Positions 9,105 to 18,222 of a stretch of DNA of 64,000 nt are shown piece by piece. The stretch covers positions 1 through 64,000 of the forward strand of contig JACJNX010000126.1 in assembly GCA_014695255.1 (NCBI GenBank), given 5' to 3'. Below the pieces are notes generated by a model. It did not search any database. It was not told the DNA's origin and was given only the letters and a program-made list of their open reading frames with translations. The DNA comes from Cyanobacteria bacterium FACHB-63. GTDB taxonomy: Bacteria > Cyanobacteriota > Cyanobacteriia > Leptolyngbyales > Leptolyngbyaceae. Numbering within the stretch: position 1 is the stretch's first letter; each line of letters opens with the position of its first letter. The translations under genes were made by a program, and so were the position numbers.

Positions 9105-9398
9105 TTATAGAACGATTGCCGAAACTTGGCGCGGTTTCTCCGACCCATAAACGATCGTTCTTTTCACCGCTCCCGCATCCAACACATAAACCCGCACCGC
9201 ATCCTCTTCCGACTTGATCAACTGCTCAATCTGTACCTGAAGCTTCGCAAACTGCACCGCTGTCAAAAAACACTCAAACACACTGTACTGCGTCCAAGTC
9301 CCATATCCCGACAACAACTTATGCAACCGAGTCCGTCGCTTATTCGCCGCCTTACTATCCGGCAAATCATAAATGATCAAATAAAACAGCGTCGTCAT
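9105..9398 (-). CDS. cas2: CRISPR-associated endonuclease Cas2
   Basis: A 97-residue ferredoxin-like protein of normal Cas2 size. The conserved metal-binding Asp is D11 in 'YLIIYDLPD', followed by the typical 'RRTRLHKLLSGYGTWTQYS' helix and beta strand. It forms the spacer-integration complex with Cas1. It is the last gene of the operon, abuts cas1 with no gap, and ends beside the leader of array 1. Confidence 0.97.
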   Translation of the reverse strand: MTTLFYLIIYDLPDSKAANKRRTRLHKLLSGYGTWTQYSVFECFLTAVQFAKLQVQIEQLIKSEEDAVRVYVLDAGAVKRTIVYGSEKPRQVSAIVL

Positions 9399-10376
9399 CT
9401 ATCGCACCGCTAACGGCTTGTAAGGCACATCCTCCTGCAAATGCCGAGCTAACAACCTTGCCTGAAGTCCGATCGCTTTCCGATAACTACAGCGATACTC
9501 AAACACCGGATGCGTAAACTCATCACTCAACTTCCGCTCAAATCCCTGCAAAAAAGCTTTTCTGCCCGAATCCGACAAGCGATACGCCCCTAAACTTTCC
9601 GCAAAATCCTTCTGCTGAATCTCCCGATTATTGAGTACCGTCAAAACCACATTGTCCGCAATCAAAGCGCGAAACTCCTCCATCAAATCCAGCACCAACG
9701 CAGGCTGCCCCCGTGTCACCTCATGCAAATAGCCAATATACGGATCAAGCCCTGCCAAATGCACCGCCGCTGTCACCTGCGATCGCAACAATCCATAAGC
9801 AAAACTCAGTAACGCATTGACTGGATCAGTCGGCGGACGACGATTTCGCCCTGAAAACTGCCAGCTCCCCTTCAACATCTGCGACCAATAGCCAAAATAC
9901 TCCCGCGCCGCCAACCCTTCCATCCCCCGCACTTGATCGATCGTCTTTTGAGAAGCCACACTCGCTTTTCGCTGCTTTAACGGATGCTCTTTCACTCCAT
10001 GTCGATACAATACCGTCGCTTGATTGTGGATCTTAGTCGTGACGATCGCTTTCACCAATTCCAACTTCTGCGCCTGATCCTCATACCGCCGATACTGCGC
10101 CAATCGAAGCTGCCCATTGCGCGAGTAAGCAGGCAACGCCGATCCCAAGTGCTTGCCAAATCCAGACAGATAATGCACAGGCATCCCTAGTTCTAGTGCA
10201 TACATCAAAGCATCGCCCGTCATTTGCGGATTGCCCATCAATACGACTTGCTCTACCGTCTGAGCCGGAATAGTTTGCTTCTTCCAGGACCCATCCGCCT
10301 GCTTCAATTTGACAATAAACGCCTCATACGACTTGTTCAAAATCGCATCCGGCTGAGTTACATACAGAACTGACAT
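9399..10376 (-). CDS. cas1: CRISPR-associated integrase Cas1
   Basis: 325 residues, the full length for type I Cas1. The likely catalytic triad is E153 in 'GMEGLAAREYF', H218 in 'YIGYLHEVTRG' and D230 in 'LVLDLMEEFR'. The N-terminal beta domain is followed by the all-helical catalytic domain. It inserts prespacers at the leader end of the arrays with Cas2, aided by Cas4. The ATG at 10376 lies one base from the cas4 stop. The family is certain; it groups with type I-D by operon context. Confidence 0.98.
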   Translation of the reverse strand: MSVLYVTQPDAILNKSYEAFIVKLKQADGSWKKQTIPAQTVEQVVLMGNPQMTGDALMYALELGMPVHYLSGFGKHLGSALPAYSRNGQLRLAQYRRYEDQAQKLELVKAIVTTKIHNQATVLYRHGVKEHPLKQRKASVASQKTIDQVRGMEGLAAREYFGYWSQMLKGSWQFSGRNRRPPTDPVNALLSFAYGLLRSQVTAAVHLAGLDPYIGYLHEVTRGQPALVLDLMEEFRALIADNVVLTVLNNREIQQKDFAESLGAYRLSDSGRKAFLQGFERKLSDEFTHPVFEYRCSYRKAIGLQARLLARHLQEDVPYKPLAVR

Positions 10377-10377
10377 G

Positions 10378-10986
10378 CTAACTCCTTAATTGTTTGACTT
10401 CCATCGGTAAACAAATGTTCTGTAAACTGCACGCCTGACACTTTGTTTTATGGTCGATCGGCGGTGGCATTGGGCCAGTTTCAGCCATCTGGGCTGCCCG
10501 AATTGCAGCTTCCGTCATCTGTCGTAACTGAGGTGAGAACTCCACCCGTTGCCGTCTTCGATTCGCATGATAAAAAATCTCTCCATACGCGATCGCTTTT
10601 CCAGTCCGCTCCTCCAGACACAATGCAGCCGCACAAAGCTGGAAATGATCGCTCAAGTGCCGCCCCATTTTGCCTTTCTTGTACTCCAAAGGAATGATTT
10701 GTCGATTACCTAAAGGGGAACTTGCGTCGTACTCGCGTTCCTCTACCGCATCGATCACACCTGAAACTTGTAAGCGATCCGACCACACCCACTGCTGCTG
10801 GTGAATGATAGTATCGCCCTCCTGCATCACTCCCGCCTCATTGATATTGCGATGCAGATGAGTGCCGAGAACAATATGCTCATTCTCAACCATCTCCCCC
10901 AGCACATATTCAAAGTAAAACCGCCGCGAACAGTACTCCCAAGCATTCAAATACGAGAGAGGCAAATAATTTTCAGGGTTCATCAC
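10378..10986 (-). CDS. cas4: Cas4 exonuclease, adaptation factor
   Basis: A 202-residue RecB-family nuclease that trims prespacers and checks the PAM. The iron-sulphur cluster cysteines are C19 ('WEYCSRRF') and the C-terminal group C183, C186, C192 ('CQACSLQNIC'). The RecB core includes 'IIPLEYKKGK'. It could start at GTG 10986 or ATG 10983. It directly follows cas6 without spacing. All expected residues are present, so the adaptation module (cas4-cas1-cas2) looks intact. Confidence 0.95.
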   Translation of the reverse strand: MMNPENYLPLSYLNAWEYCSRRFYFEYVLGEMVENEHIVLGTHLHRNINEAGVMQEGDTIIHQQQWVWSDRLQVSGVIDAVEEREYDASSPLGNRQIIPLEYKKGKMGRHLSDHFQLCAAALCLEERTGKAIAYGEIFYHANRRRQRVEFSPQLRQMTEAAIRAAQMAETGPMPPPIDHKTKCQACSLQNICLPMEVKQLRS

Positions 10987-11787
10987 TTACTTTCGCCTTA
11001 CCATTCCCATTCCCATCGGTGTCTTCCGTCCCACTCCGGCATACATCGCAAAATCCGCCAATGCATTAATCTGCCGAATTGTCTCCACATCTACCTCGCC
11101 TAAAATTTTGAATGTCACCTCACCCACACAGCCAATCAACTTACTCCGACTGTCCATCACTATCTCAGTCCGAATGTCAAAGTAACTGGGATAAAGTGGC
11201 TCAATCACTGCTTCAGAAAATGGAATTCCACTATACTGATTCCATCGTCGCAACAGACTCTGAAAAACCAACTCTTTCGTCGGTAGAGCACTATCGTACT
11301 GAGTCTGGCGAAAGGTAGTTGGAGTACAGAACTGAAGTTTAATTTGTCGACCGCGATCCGAGGCCTGCTCATACAGTTGAGCATACGAACTAAATCCTGC
11401 CCAAGGCTGGTTCGGTTGCGCCGTTCCCAGAATGCTAGTGACTGTGAGTTCTGCGGCTCCCAAATGCCAAGGTTGCCTGGGACTGAGATTCAACCACAGA
11501 TGTGCTAATTTGCTAAACAGAGCATCATCTAACAGAGAAATGCGCCACCAGCAGGGCACTGAGATCGCTCTTTCATGCTGATATTGCAAAATTGAATGGT
11601 GCGATCTCGTTTGCAAAGAACTGAGCGTAAAAGACTTCTCAGAGGGTTGCTTGTGCAAGGTTTCGCTGAGGGTTGGATTTTGCGATCGCACCAAATCTAA
11701 AAATAATGCATGAAGATGCCGCCCGCTTAAATGGCTTGCTGGAATTGGTGATTGAGGTTGTAAATTCAGAACTAAGCTATGCGGCAT
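10987..11787 (-). CDS. cas6: Cas6 crRNA-processing endoribonuclease
   Basis: 266 residues with the Cas6 signature: a C-terminal glycine-rich loop 'GVGRKTPMGMGMVRRK' (about residues 251-266) after two RRM-like domains. An N-terminal segment has 'LSGRHLHALFLDLV', likely carrying the catalytic His. It would cut at the base of the CCCG/CGGG stem shared by the repeats of both arrays, leaving an ACTGAAAC 5' handle. It sits between csc1 and cas4 in the standard type I-D order. Confidence 0.93.
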   Translation of the reverse strand: MPHSLVLNLQPQSPIPASHLSGRHLHALFLDLVRSQNPTLSETLHKQPSEKSFTLSSLQTRSHHSILQYQHERAISVPCWWRISLLDDALFSKLAHLWLNLSPRQPWHLGAAELTVTSILGTAQPNQPWAGFSSYAQLYEQASDRGRQIKLQFCTPTTFRQTQYDSALPTKELVFQSLLRRWNQYSGIPFSEAVIEPLYPSYFDIRTEIVMDSRSKLIGCVGEVTFKILGEVDVETIRQINALADFAMYAGVGRKTPMGMGMVRRK

Positions 11788-11790
11788 GGC

Positions 11791-12495
11791 TTACCCAAAG
11801 TGATAGTGCATCTGAGCCGGAATCTTCAAAGAAGAATTCTCAAACGTGTAGAATTCTCCACGCATTCGGACATTGCGAATTAAGCTCACAGGAGGCATAT
11901 TTACAGTGTCGTAACTTAAGACCTGATTAGTAAACATCACATCTAACGGATTGAGAAGATAAGGAATCGTGAACTCTGCCGATTGATGATGCTTAGGTTT
12001 TGTCAAAATTTCAGTCACCACTTCCGCTTTACTGGCCCATTTACCCAAGCGAATCCATCTAGGCAGTTTAAGCGATCGCCCTGAAATGATGAAAAACTCA
12101 AATCGGCTTTCTGGTACAATCTCCTTTGTTCTTCCAAAACTTGGGATATTGCGCTCTGTCGGCTGCATCTCTACATGATAGCGATTGTCCGCATACTTCC
12201 AAGTACTCAAGATCGTCGTGTGAGAAATGGCTCTTGCAGGAGTCACATAGATAGCTTGAGTATTGAGTGGAGTAAGATGCTCTTTATATTTCGGCACTTG
12301 TTCAGGACAAAAATAACAGTAAGCATGTTTCTCAGCAACGACAGTACTATGCTGCAAGCTATCCACTAAACCTAGAGCATAGGCAAGCGCGTAGTTATGC
12401 AGCACTGGTTCTGTCTCGTAGAGTCGCCCGATCTCACGGGTTGCAAAATACAGACTGTCATGCAGTTCTAGCGTGCATCGGTAGAAAGTAGGCAT
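11791..12495 (-). CDS. csc1: Type I-D Cascade subunit Csc1 (Cas5)
   Basis: A 234-residue Cas5-group RAMP that caps the crRNA 5' handle in the type I-D complex. It has the Csc1 hallmarks of an N-terminal 'YRCTLELHDSLYFATREIG' strand and a C-terminal 'RNVRMRGEFYTFE' stretch. Its size fits the family. It lies 6 bases downstream of csc2 and 3 bases upstream of cas6. Assignment rests on these motifs and the syntenic order. Confidence 0.92.
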   Translation of the reverse strand: MPTFYRCTLELHDSLYFATREIGRLYETEPVLHNYALAYALGLVDSLQHSTVVAEKHAYCYFCPEQVPKYKEHLTPLNTQAIYVTPARAISHTTILSTWKYADNRYHVEMQPTERNIPSFGRTKEIVPESRFEFFIISGRSLKLPRWIRLGKWASKAEVVTEILTKPKHHQSAEFTIPYLLNPLDVMFTNQVLSYDTVNMPPVSLIRNVRMRGEFYTFENSSLKIPAQMHYHFG

Positions 12496-12501
12496 TGGGA
12501 A

Positions 12502-13509
12502 TTACTTTGCTTTTGCAGTGGATTTCTTGCTGATGTGTTTCTGTGCATAGGCTTTTGCTTCAGCATCAGCTTGTTGCAAAAGAGATCGCATTCCTGATTC
12601 TTGACCTGTAAGCTGTTTAACTTCCGCCAGTAATGCCTCAAAATCAGAGCCAATCAAGTCAGTATGCACAATGAATTCCTCTGACATCAGAGTTTGAATG
12701 GTCGCGATCGCAGTCTCTAGTACTTCATCTTCATTCAATGGATCAGTCGAGTTTAACGTGTTTTTTGCTTGCATCTGATCATAGATTGCTTGCGTCCAGC
12801 GCAGATTGCTTGTAGTTTCTCCATCTGCAAATACAACGCCAATCAATTCGTTTCTGAGCCTTCCGGTTCGAGTCGTTTGTGCGCCATAGTGACGAGTTCT
12901 CAAAATGTTGTTGAACACGTAGAGAAAGCTTGCTTCGGTTGGATCTTTCAGGGTGACAATGCTTGGAAAGAAGACTTGAGGGCGAATATGGTCTTGCTGA
13001 TTGATCCGGCTTGTTACTTCTCCAGGTTTTGAACCTGCTTCGCCTTTTGATGCCATTGTGCCATTCTCAAAAGGAGCATTCAATGTGAAAGTTTCATGCG
13101 ATCCATCGAATGCGGTGATTGAAAATGCAGTATCGACGACGACTTTCGATTTTTCTGAACCAGAGTCCCCGATCGCAAATCCGTAAATAATACAATCTGG
13201 ATTGTCCATCGCGAATTTGACATTATACTCGCAGTCTTCCGCTGTCATCAAGCCGTAGCTGCGAAGCAGTTCGCGCCCGACTAAGCGTTCTGGTGTAGAT
13301 TGCTTGCGCTTAAACATCGTCAATCGACTGATCGGTGTTGCATCTGAGATTCCTGATCGTACTCGCGCTTTGTTCAGTTCTCCATCCGTTTGGAACAATG
13401 GATAAGATTCAGTCACTCGAATGGTTAGAAAATGTGCATACTTTCCCATCGGTTTATAGGGAATTTCAGCATGGAAGAATTTAGAATCGATTGTTTTCAG
13501 TAGTGACAT
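12502..13509 (-). CDS. csc2: Type I-D Cascade backbone Csc2 (Cas7)
   Basis: A 335-residue Cas7-group protein that forms the crRNA-binding filament. The block 'RTRHYGAQTTRTGRLRNELI' followed by 'GVVFADGETTSNLRWTQ' is characteristic of Csc2. The C-terminus is Lys/Ala-rich. It lies 12 bases after cas10d, with a plausible AGGAG ribosome-binding site on the minus strand just upstream of 13509. Length and sequence look intact. Confidence 0.95.
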   Translation of the reverse strand: MSLLKTIDSKFFHAEIPYKPMGKYAHFLTIRVTESYPLFQTDGELNKARVRSGISDATPISRLTMFKRKQSTPERLVGRELLRSYGLMTAEDCEYNVKFAMDNPDCIIYGFAIGDSGSEKSKVVVDTAFSITAFDGSHETFTLNAPFENGTMASKGEAGSKPGEVTSRINQQDHIRPQVFFPSIVTLKDPTEASFLYVFNNILRTRHYGAQTTRTGRLRNELIGVVFADGETTSNLRWTQAIYDQMQAKNTLNSTDPLNEDEVLETAIATIQTLMSEEFIVHTDLIGSDFEALLAEVKQLTGQESGMRSLLQQADAEAKAYAQKHISKKSTAKAK

Positions 13510-13521
13510 TTTTTTCTCCTG

Positions 13522-16500
13522 TTAGTTCTCAACAACTGCATCTTCGTCTTCTGGCGCTTCGCCTTTCGCTTTCAGTTCGCGATTTTCTTTGTCTTGCTCT
13601 AAGCGATAGAGAAACTCGCAAGTATCTCGAAGCAGGTTCAGTTGTCGTCCTGCGAGTCGAGCGCGATCGCTGGCAAAAGCTTTTTGAAAAACATCAACAA
13701 CAAAATATTGAGCAAAATCTAGAATGGCTTGTCGTTCTTCTTCTCGATCGAAGATTTGATTAAAACCTTCGGCGCGTGAAGCTCGGACGCGATCCATTAG
13801 CTTGAAGACTTCTGATGCAACAACAGCGATTAAAGTTTCATCATCAAAGACAATTGAATCGGCTTTGAGAAGTACTTCTGCTGCTACATCGATCGGTTTT
13901 AGAACAGCATTTGCTTTGGGGTTATAGCGCCTGTTTGCCCGATAGAATTTTCGGTACAAATCAGTTAACTTTTGAGGGTGATTCATGGGCGATTTTTCTG
14001 GTGAAATTAGCTTTACTCGATCGGCTGTTGGATCAAATTCGACATAAGGATCGAAGCAAGGATAGAAATGGTGAGCATAGAGACGAATTTTCTCGATTCG
14101 GGCAGTGTCGGTTTTCTGTTTGCGTATCCATCGGTTGAGATAGTTAAAAACATAAAGGGGACTCGTTTCAAAATCTTTGGCAAGCTCTGTCAATTTTCCC
14201 CAGTCCGCATCATAGCCGCCCTTTCCTTGTTTGGCGTTAACTTCTAGGTGAATTGCATACGCTGCAGTCAGAACATTCAGGGGTGCAGGATAGTGAGTTC
14301 CATCCGCATCGTTCCAGCCTTCTAGAATCGAATCTAATCGAAAGCGATCTCGCTTGACTAAAACTCGAATGGCTTGCGGCGCACTATCTAAAAAGACGCT
14401 TTCTTCAAACTCTGCACCATCTGTAAAGGGTGGAATTGGTGATTCAGAAACAACGGTTTTGACATCCAAAATCATTGGAAATGCAAAGCCTAACCAGGCA
14501 GGCATTACCCAGGATTCTGTGTCATTGGGATCTTTTCCAGGAGGCAACGCCATGAAGTAGAAGGTTAAAGGTTGATCTTCGGGGTAAGACAGCTTGAAGA
14601 CCCGATTCTCCTTCTCTTCATTCATTAGAAACGCATCGATCGATTGATAGCGTTCTCGCCCAAAGTCAGCTTCTAAAGATTTAGAAATGAAATGATTTCG
14701 TAAGGTCGTATCGAAGCGCGTCTGGGCAATGCTGGTATATGCCTTCTGCAGAAAACGATTTGTTTCCGGTGTGAAGTAATAAGTTGGATAGAAATAGAGA
14801 TAGCGGTATTTCCCGTCCTCAAATCGTTTTCCGACAGCTTGGGTTTGATTCATCAAGATTTGTCGCAGCATAATTTCTAAGCTAGCAATGCTAGAAATAT
14901 TTCGCTTTGCGTTTCCTCCTCCTAACATTTGCTTATTGGTATAAACCTGTGGTGTAAATAAAACGGATGATTCCATTTGCTCAGTCACAGTGTAAGCGGA
15001 ATGCGAGATTGAGCAAATCAACTGCTTCCCTCGTCCAACTTTCTTTGCAGCATTGTAGTTTGCTAGCTCTTTGAGAAATTGATCGGCTTGCAAAGTCGGC
15101 GGAGTCGCTTGGGAGAGCATCACAACTGACTGAACCCACGATCGTAAATCTTCCCAACCATCTTGTAATTGATATTGACTGACAATCGGTTCAATCCGAT
15201 CAGCAATACAAGTAATGATCTGTTCACAGAGTTCGCGAACATTCTCAATTCCAGGATGACGCTCTAGATACTTTGCTGCAAGATAGTACCATTCGTAAGG
15301 AATTCCGCCCGTACTCCCTTTGATTTTTTGCTCTTTAAGCGTCTCATTAATTTTCTGAATCTCTCGGATCTGTGGCAAGTATTCTGTTAATCCTAATGAT
15401 TCAGCGACATCCTGCGTTAGATTCAACTCAGGCAGTTCAGGCAGTTTCTTATTTTGCTTGCGAGCAGTTGTAATTTTCTCAACCCGATCGCCCCAAATTT
15501 TACGACTGACCACATCCCCAAATTCTGCAATCTGATCAATGCGAATGTCATCTCCAAAGCTGAAATCATAATCGGCTGATAATGCGCCTTTTTGCTGAAA
15601 TTCTAGTAGTTTGTCGTTTCGACTTTTAGCAACTGAAGCTTTAGTCGATGACAGAATTCTCAACGTTGCATCTAGCGCGATTTGCATTAAAGTCCGGTCA
15701 TTGCAGAACAATGTGTAATAGTCTGCATATTTCATCCCTTTACCAGCTCGCCCAAATCCAGTTTGTCTAAGCCGTAATTGCTCGGTACAAAGGTCTTTGA
15801 TTTTATTGACGACTCGATCAGGCAGATCGCTGGGATCGATCGCTGGTGCATCTTTGATAGCGAGATAGATTACTCCAGGTGGTAAGTACAGCAATGGTTC
15901 ATAGATACATTCATCTGTATTGAGGCGAGTGTGTGCATCTACTAAAGCATTGTTTACGACGTTTGTTAAAGCACCTCGATTTTCTGAAATGCTGTGATAA
16001 GTAAATTTCAGCTTGCCATCGCTGAGCGTATGAATTAGCTCTTTGAGTCTAGAGCTTTCAGCATCATGTGGGTGTTTAACGATCGAAGCCAAAGAATCTG
16101 CGAGACAAGCTAGATTTGCAAGGCTTGAAAGCTTCTGACCGTTGAGAATCGGATCTAATCCATACTCAGAAAAGTTCCAATTTGTATCCCATCGTCGCTG
16201 CGCATTGTACGCAATACACAGTAAATCATCAATGTAATCTCGATAAGTTTCAGCATTGTTCGGATCAATGAATCGATCGAGTCCTAGCTGCTGAACTTTT
16301 TGCTCAATAATTTGCCGATGTTGCGCGATCGCTAATTTGCGACAGTCATCAGGCACATCTGGAAATTTCTCGAAATCGTGCAGAATGAAACCTGCGATCG
16401 CAAGTCTCCGTTCTCTCTCTTTCACGACTCGTCGAATGGTCGTATCCATTTTTTCTAAGCGCTGCTCAATCAGATTTGCTGGAAATAATCCATTCAACAA

Positions 16501-16881
16501 ATGCGTATTGAGCGATTGATCACCTGCATTATCTCGTCGAATCTTGGATTTCCCCTCTGCCTCGCGTTGTCGATCGAGTTGTTCAAAGAATTGACCGCCT
16601 TTTGCTGTAACTCCGATCGCAATGCGCAATAGATTCGGTAAAACGTATTCAGCAAAATCTTGCATCACAGCATCATTCGGATTTTGCGCCTGGATTGCTT
16701 CTCGAAGGAGTTTGAGAGTGAGTAATTCGCGTTGTTCGAGATCGATCGTGCGAGAACTGCTTTCACCCTCTAACTCAGAGTCATCCCTCCAATCATCCGA
16801 TTGATCTAAATCTGCTGTCGTCTCTTCTAGGTCAGGCAACAACTGCTCAGCTTCAACTTTATTCTGAATCTTCTTCGTCAT
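13522..16881 (-). CDS. cas10d: Cas10d (Csc3), large subunit with HD nuclease
   Basis: An 1119-residue large subunit of the type I-D effector. The N-terminal HD domain has H127 ('SLNTHLLNG') and the H168-D169 pair ('FILHDFEKF'), so the nuclease should be active. In type I-D, target cleavage comes from this subunit, because the Cas3 helicase has no HD domain. The rest fits the palm and helical domains of Cas10d. I see no GGDD cyclase motif, so no cyclic-oligoadenylate synthesis is expected. The first 60 residues are acidic. The start overlaps the 3' end of the HEPN toxin gene by 23 bases, so both are on one transcript. Confidence 0.95.
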   Translation of the reverse strand: MTKKIQNKVEAEQLLPDLEETTADLDQSDDWRDDSELEGESSSRTIDLEQRELLTLKLLREAIQAQNPNDAVMQDFAEYVLPNLLRIAIGVTAKGGQFFEQLDRQREAEGKSKIRRDNAGDQSLNTHLLNGLFPANLIEQRLEKMDTTIRRVVKERERRLAIAGFILHDFEKFPDVPDDCRKLAIAQHRQIIEQKVQQLGLDRFIDPNNAETYRDYIDDLLCIAYNAQRRWDTNWNFSEYGLDPILNGQKLSSLANLACLADSLASIVKHPHDAESSRLKELIHTLSDGKLKFTYHSISENRGALTNVVNNALVDAHTRLNTDECIYEPLLYLPPGVIYLAIKDAPAIDPSDLPDRVVNKIKDLCTEQLRLRQTGFGRAGKGMKYADYYTLFCNDRTLMQIALDATLRILSSTKASVAKSRNDKLLEFQQKGALSADYDFSFGDDIRIDQIAEFGDVVSRKIWGDRVEKITTARKQNKKLPELPELNLTQDVAESLGLTEYLPQIREIQKINETLKEQKIKGSTGGIPYEWYYLAAKYLERHPGIENVRELCEQIITCIADRIEPIVSQYQLQDGWEDLRSWVQSVVMLSQATPPTLQADQFLKELANYNAAKKVGRGKQLICSISHSAYTVTEQMESSVLFTPQVYTNKQMLGGGNAKRNISSIASLEIMLRQILMNQTQAVGKRFEDGKYRYLYFYPTYYFTPETNRFLQKAYTSIAQTRFDTTLRNHFISKSLEADFGRERYQSIDAFLMNEEKENRVFKLSYPEDQPLTFYFMALPPGKDPNDTESWVMPAWLGFAFPMILDVKTVVSESPIPPFTDGAEFEESVFLDSAPQAIRVLVKRDRFRLDSILEGWNDADGTHYPAPLNVLTAAYAIHLEVNAKQGKGGYDADWGKLTELAKDFETSPLYVFNYLNRWIRKQKTDTARIEKIRLYAHHFYPCFDPYVEFDPTADRVKLISPEKSPMNHPQKLTDLYRKFYRANRRYNPKANAVLKPIDVAAEVLLKADSIVFDDETLIAVVASEVFKLMDRVRASRAEGFNQIFDREEERQAILDFAQYFVVDVFQKAFASDRARLAGRQLNLLRDTCEFLYRLEQDKENRELKAKGEAPEDEDAVVEN

Positions 16882-17332
16882 CTGCTTGTTCTAGTAAATT
16901 TAAGTAGGTTTCAACTTCTGCAACATACTGTGGATAATCAGTCAAAGCATATTGCAGGGCTTCATATACCTTTTCAGCAATGATTTCGTCATATAAGTGA
17001 GCTAGTACATTCCGAAATCCACCTGATTTCTCCATACGTTTACCTAATGCTGGAGAAATCAATCCATACTGCCCAGCTAAGGTGAATGTTTCAGCATTTT
17101 TTGGAGCTTTTCCACCTTCTGAAATGATTCCAGCAACGCGCTTAAGGAAAGCTCGGTTGATATCAAGAGCAGATTGAATAATCTGTTCAAGTAGACGTTC
17201 AATAATGCTCTGTATGTCCTCATCTTGCAGATATTCGTCCAACGTTAGAGATTGAAAGCGATCGAGGCGTTGTAATCGCCTCCCGATCCCCTCTAGTTTT
17301 TCGCCAACCGTAACTGGAGTGAATTCCTTCAT
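16859..17332 (-). CDS. HepT-like HEPN toxin (DUF86)
   Basis: 157 residues, all-helical. The HEPN RNase motif R-x4-H-x-Y is intact: R107, H112, Y114 in 'FRNVLAHLYDEI'. Known HepT proteins cleave RNA and are silenced when the partner MNT enzyme adds AMP to the Tyr of this motif. The ATG at 17332 overlaps the MNT stop (ATGA type) and the 3' end overlaps cas10d, so all three genes are translationally coupled. The acidic C-terminus 'EQADDEEDSE' is unusual. Role inferred: toxin of a TA pair co-transcribed with the type I-D genes. Confidence 0.9.
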   Translation of the reverse strand: MKEFTPVTVGEKLEGIGRRLQRLDRFQSLTLDEYLQDEDIQSIIERLLEQIIQSALDINRAFLKRVAGIISEGGKAPKNAETFTLAGQYGLISPALGKRMEKSGGFRNVLAHLYDEIIAEKVYEALQYALTDYPQYVAEVETYLNLLEQADDEEDSE

Positions 17333-18003
17333 CGTCTAAGTTTCTCCAAGGTGGATCGAATCGATTCTCGTTGCTGTTGACGAAAAATTTTAAGTTGCTC
17401 TTTACTCATAAGTTTTTGCTGCTGAAAGCGCTCAAACTCTCCTGGTTCAAGTTCATAAAGAAGCTGTCCGTCTTTTGCAATATTATGTGCTAGCACATCT
17501 GAACACTCTTTCATCTCGATCGCATCAATCTGGTCATCACCTAGCTTATAAATCTGCTGCAAAACTCCCAAAATCCGAAGAAAGTCGAAGCCTCCTTTTT
17601 CGTATTGTTTGCGGAGTTCTTCATCGCATAAGAAAGCAAAATCCCAATCGCTGTTTGCATCATGATCTCCTCTAGCTCTGGAGCCAAAGAGAACTAATAA
17701 TTTGAGATAGGGAACTTGCTCAAGAATCTGCGGCACGAATTCGATCAGTTCCTCTAAAGTTTGTGGGGGCTGATTTGAAAGTTTAGCTTGTTCCTGACGC
17801 ACTAACTGACGAGCATAAAGCAGACAAGCTTGGATGTCTTCCTGTTCCAGCCACGGATAGGTTTCTACCATTTTTTCAAATGTCTCTCCTGCTGCAATTA
17901 ACTCTAAAGCGTATTCAACAGTGAGTCGCTCTCGAATAGCGGGTTTGCCATTGAGAATTTTGCGATCAACTGTGATTCGTTTCAGAAGATTTTGCTCATT
18001 CAT
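17329..18003 (-). CDS. DUF433-MNT fusion antitoxin (nucleotidyltransferase)
   Basis: 224 residues in two domains. Residues about 8-70 are a DUF433 domain ('ILNGKPAIRERLTVEYAL', 'EDIQACLLYARQL'), a helical DNA-binding fold seen in antitoxins. Residues about 95-190 are a minimal nucleotidyltransferase with GSRARG (107-112) and SDWD, catalytic D119 and D121. MNT antitoxins neutralise HepT by AMPylation. The fused DUF433 could add autoregulation. This is the first gene of the cas10d-cas2 operon. On the minus strand TATACT, a possible -10 box, lies about 25 bases before the ATG. Confidence 0.88.
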   Translation of the reverse strand: MNEQNLLKRITVDRKILNGKPAIRERLTVEYALELIAAGETFEKMVETYPWLEQEDIQACLLYARQLVRQEQAKLSNQPPQTLEELIEFVPQILEQVPYLKLLVLFGSRARGDHDANSDWDFAFLCDEELRKQYEKGGFDFLRILGVLQQIYKLGDDQIDAIEMKECSDVLAHNIAKDGQLLYELEPGEFERFQQQKLMSKEQLKIFRQQQRESIRSTLEKLRR

Positions 18004-18117
18004 TTTTTGGCTCTCTTCAGACGGAGTATAAAAAGAGGGAAGCAGTTAGAGTGATTTGCATTCTAGTTCTAGGATTTATCGTGACTTAACCAGCCTTGCT
18101 ACCGAAGTAGATTGAAG

Positions 18118-18222
18118 GGGGTTGAGATTACTTACGCCTGTACTTAATGCCGAAAGCTATTCGAGAACTTTCCTCTAGTCGTAGGCAGGCTCTCTTAGAA
18201 TTATAGAGAGCCTAAAGTTTTT
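18118..18222 (+). ncRNA. Candidate small RNA / decayed copy of the mini-array spacer
   Basis: Bases 18130-18161 match 18646-18677 (the pseudo-spacer of the mini-array) at 24 of 32 positions without gaps. The preceding GGGGTTGAGAT resembles the end of the first pseudo-repeat (9 of 11, with a one-base shift). The segment ends in a perfect 9-bp stem (18187-18213) followed by AAAG and five T, like an intrinsic terminator on the plus strand. It lies 115-220 bases upstream of the DUF433-MNT start and opposite in direction. It may be a small RNA, the target of one, or only a decayed duplicate. No transcript evidence exists here. Confidence 0.3.
18187..18222 (+). terminator. Candidate intrinsic terminator
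   Basis: AGGCTCTCT (18187-18195), a 9-base loop and AGAGAGCCT (18205-18213) form a perfect stem, followed by AAAG and TTTTT. Read on the plus strand it would end a transcript covering 18118-18186. Read on the minus strand it lies just after the stop of the 70-residue gene, but without a U-run after the stem. Confidence 0.5.

Noticed and set aside
9035-9217. Frames in the two leaders starting MVLAIWQTSQGFRPRF
   Set aside because: Present in both only because the leaders are copies of each other; the frames differ after the conserved part and lack start signals.
13911-16804. Several plus-strand frames of 60-75 residues inside cas10d
   Set aside because: Antisense shadows of a clearly coding gene.
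13522-16881. Cyclic-oligoadenylate signalling by Cas10d
   Set aside because: No GGDD motif is visible and no CARF-type effector lies nearby.
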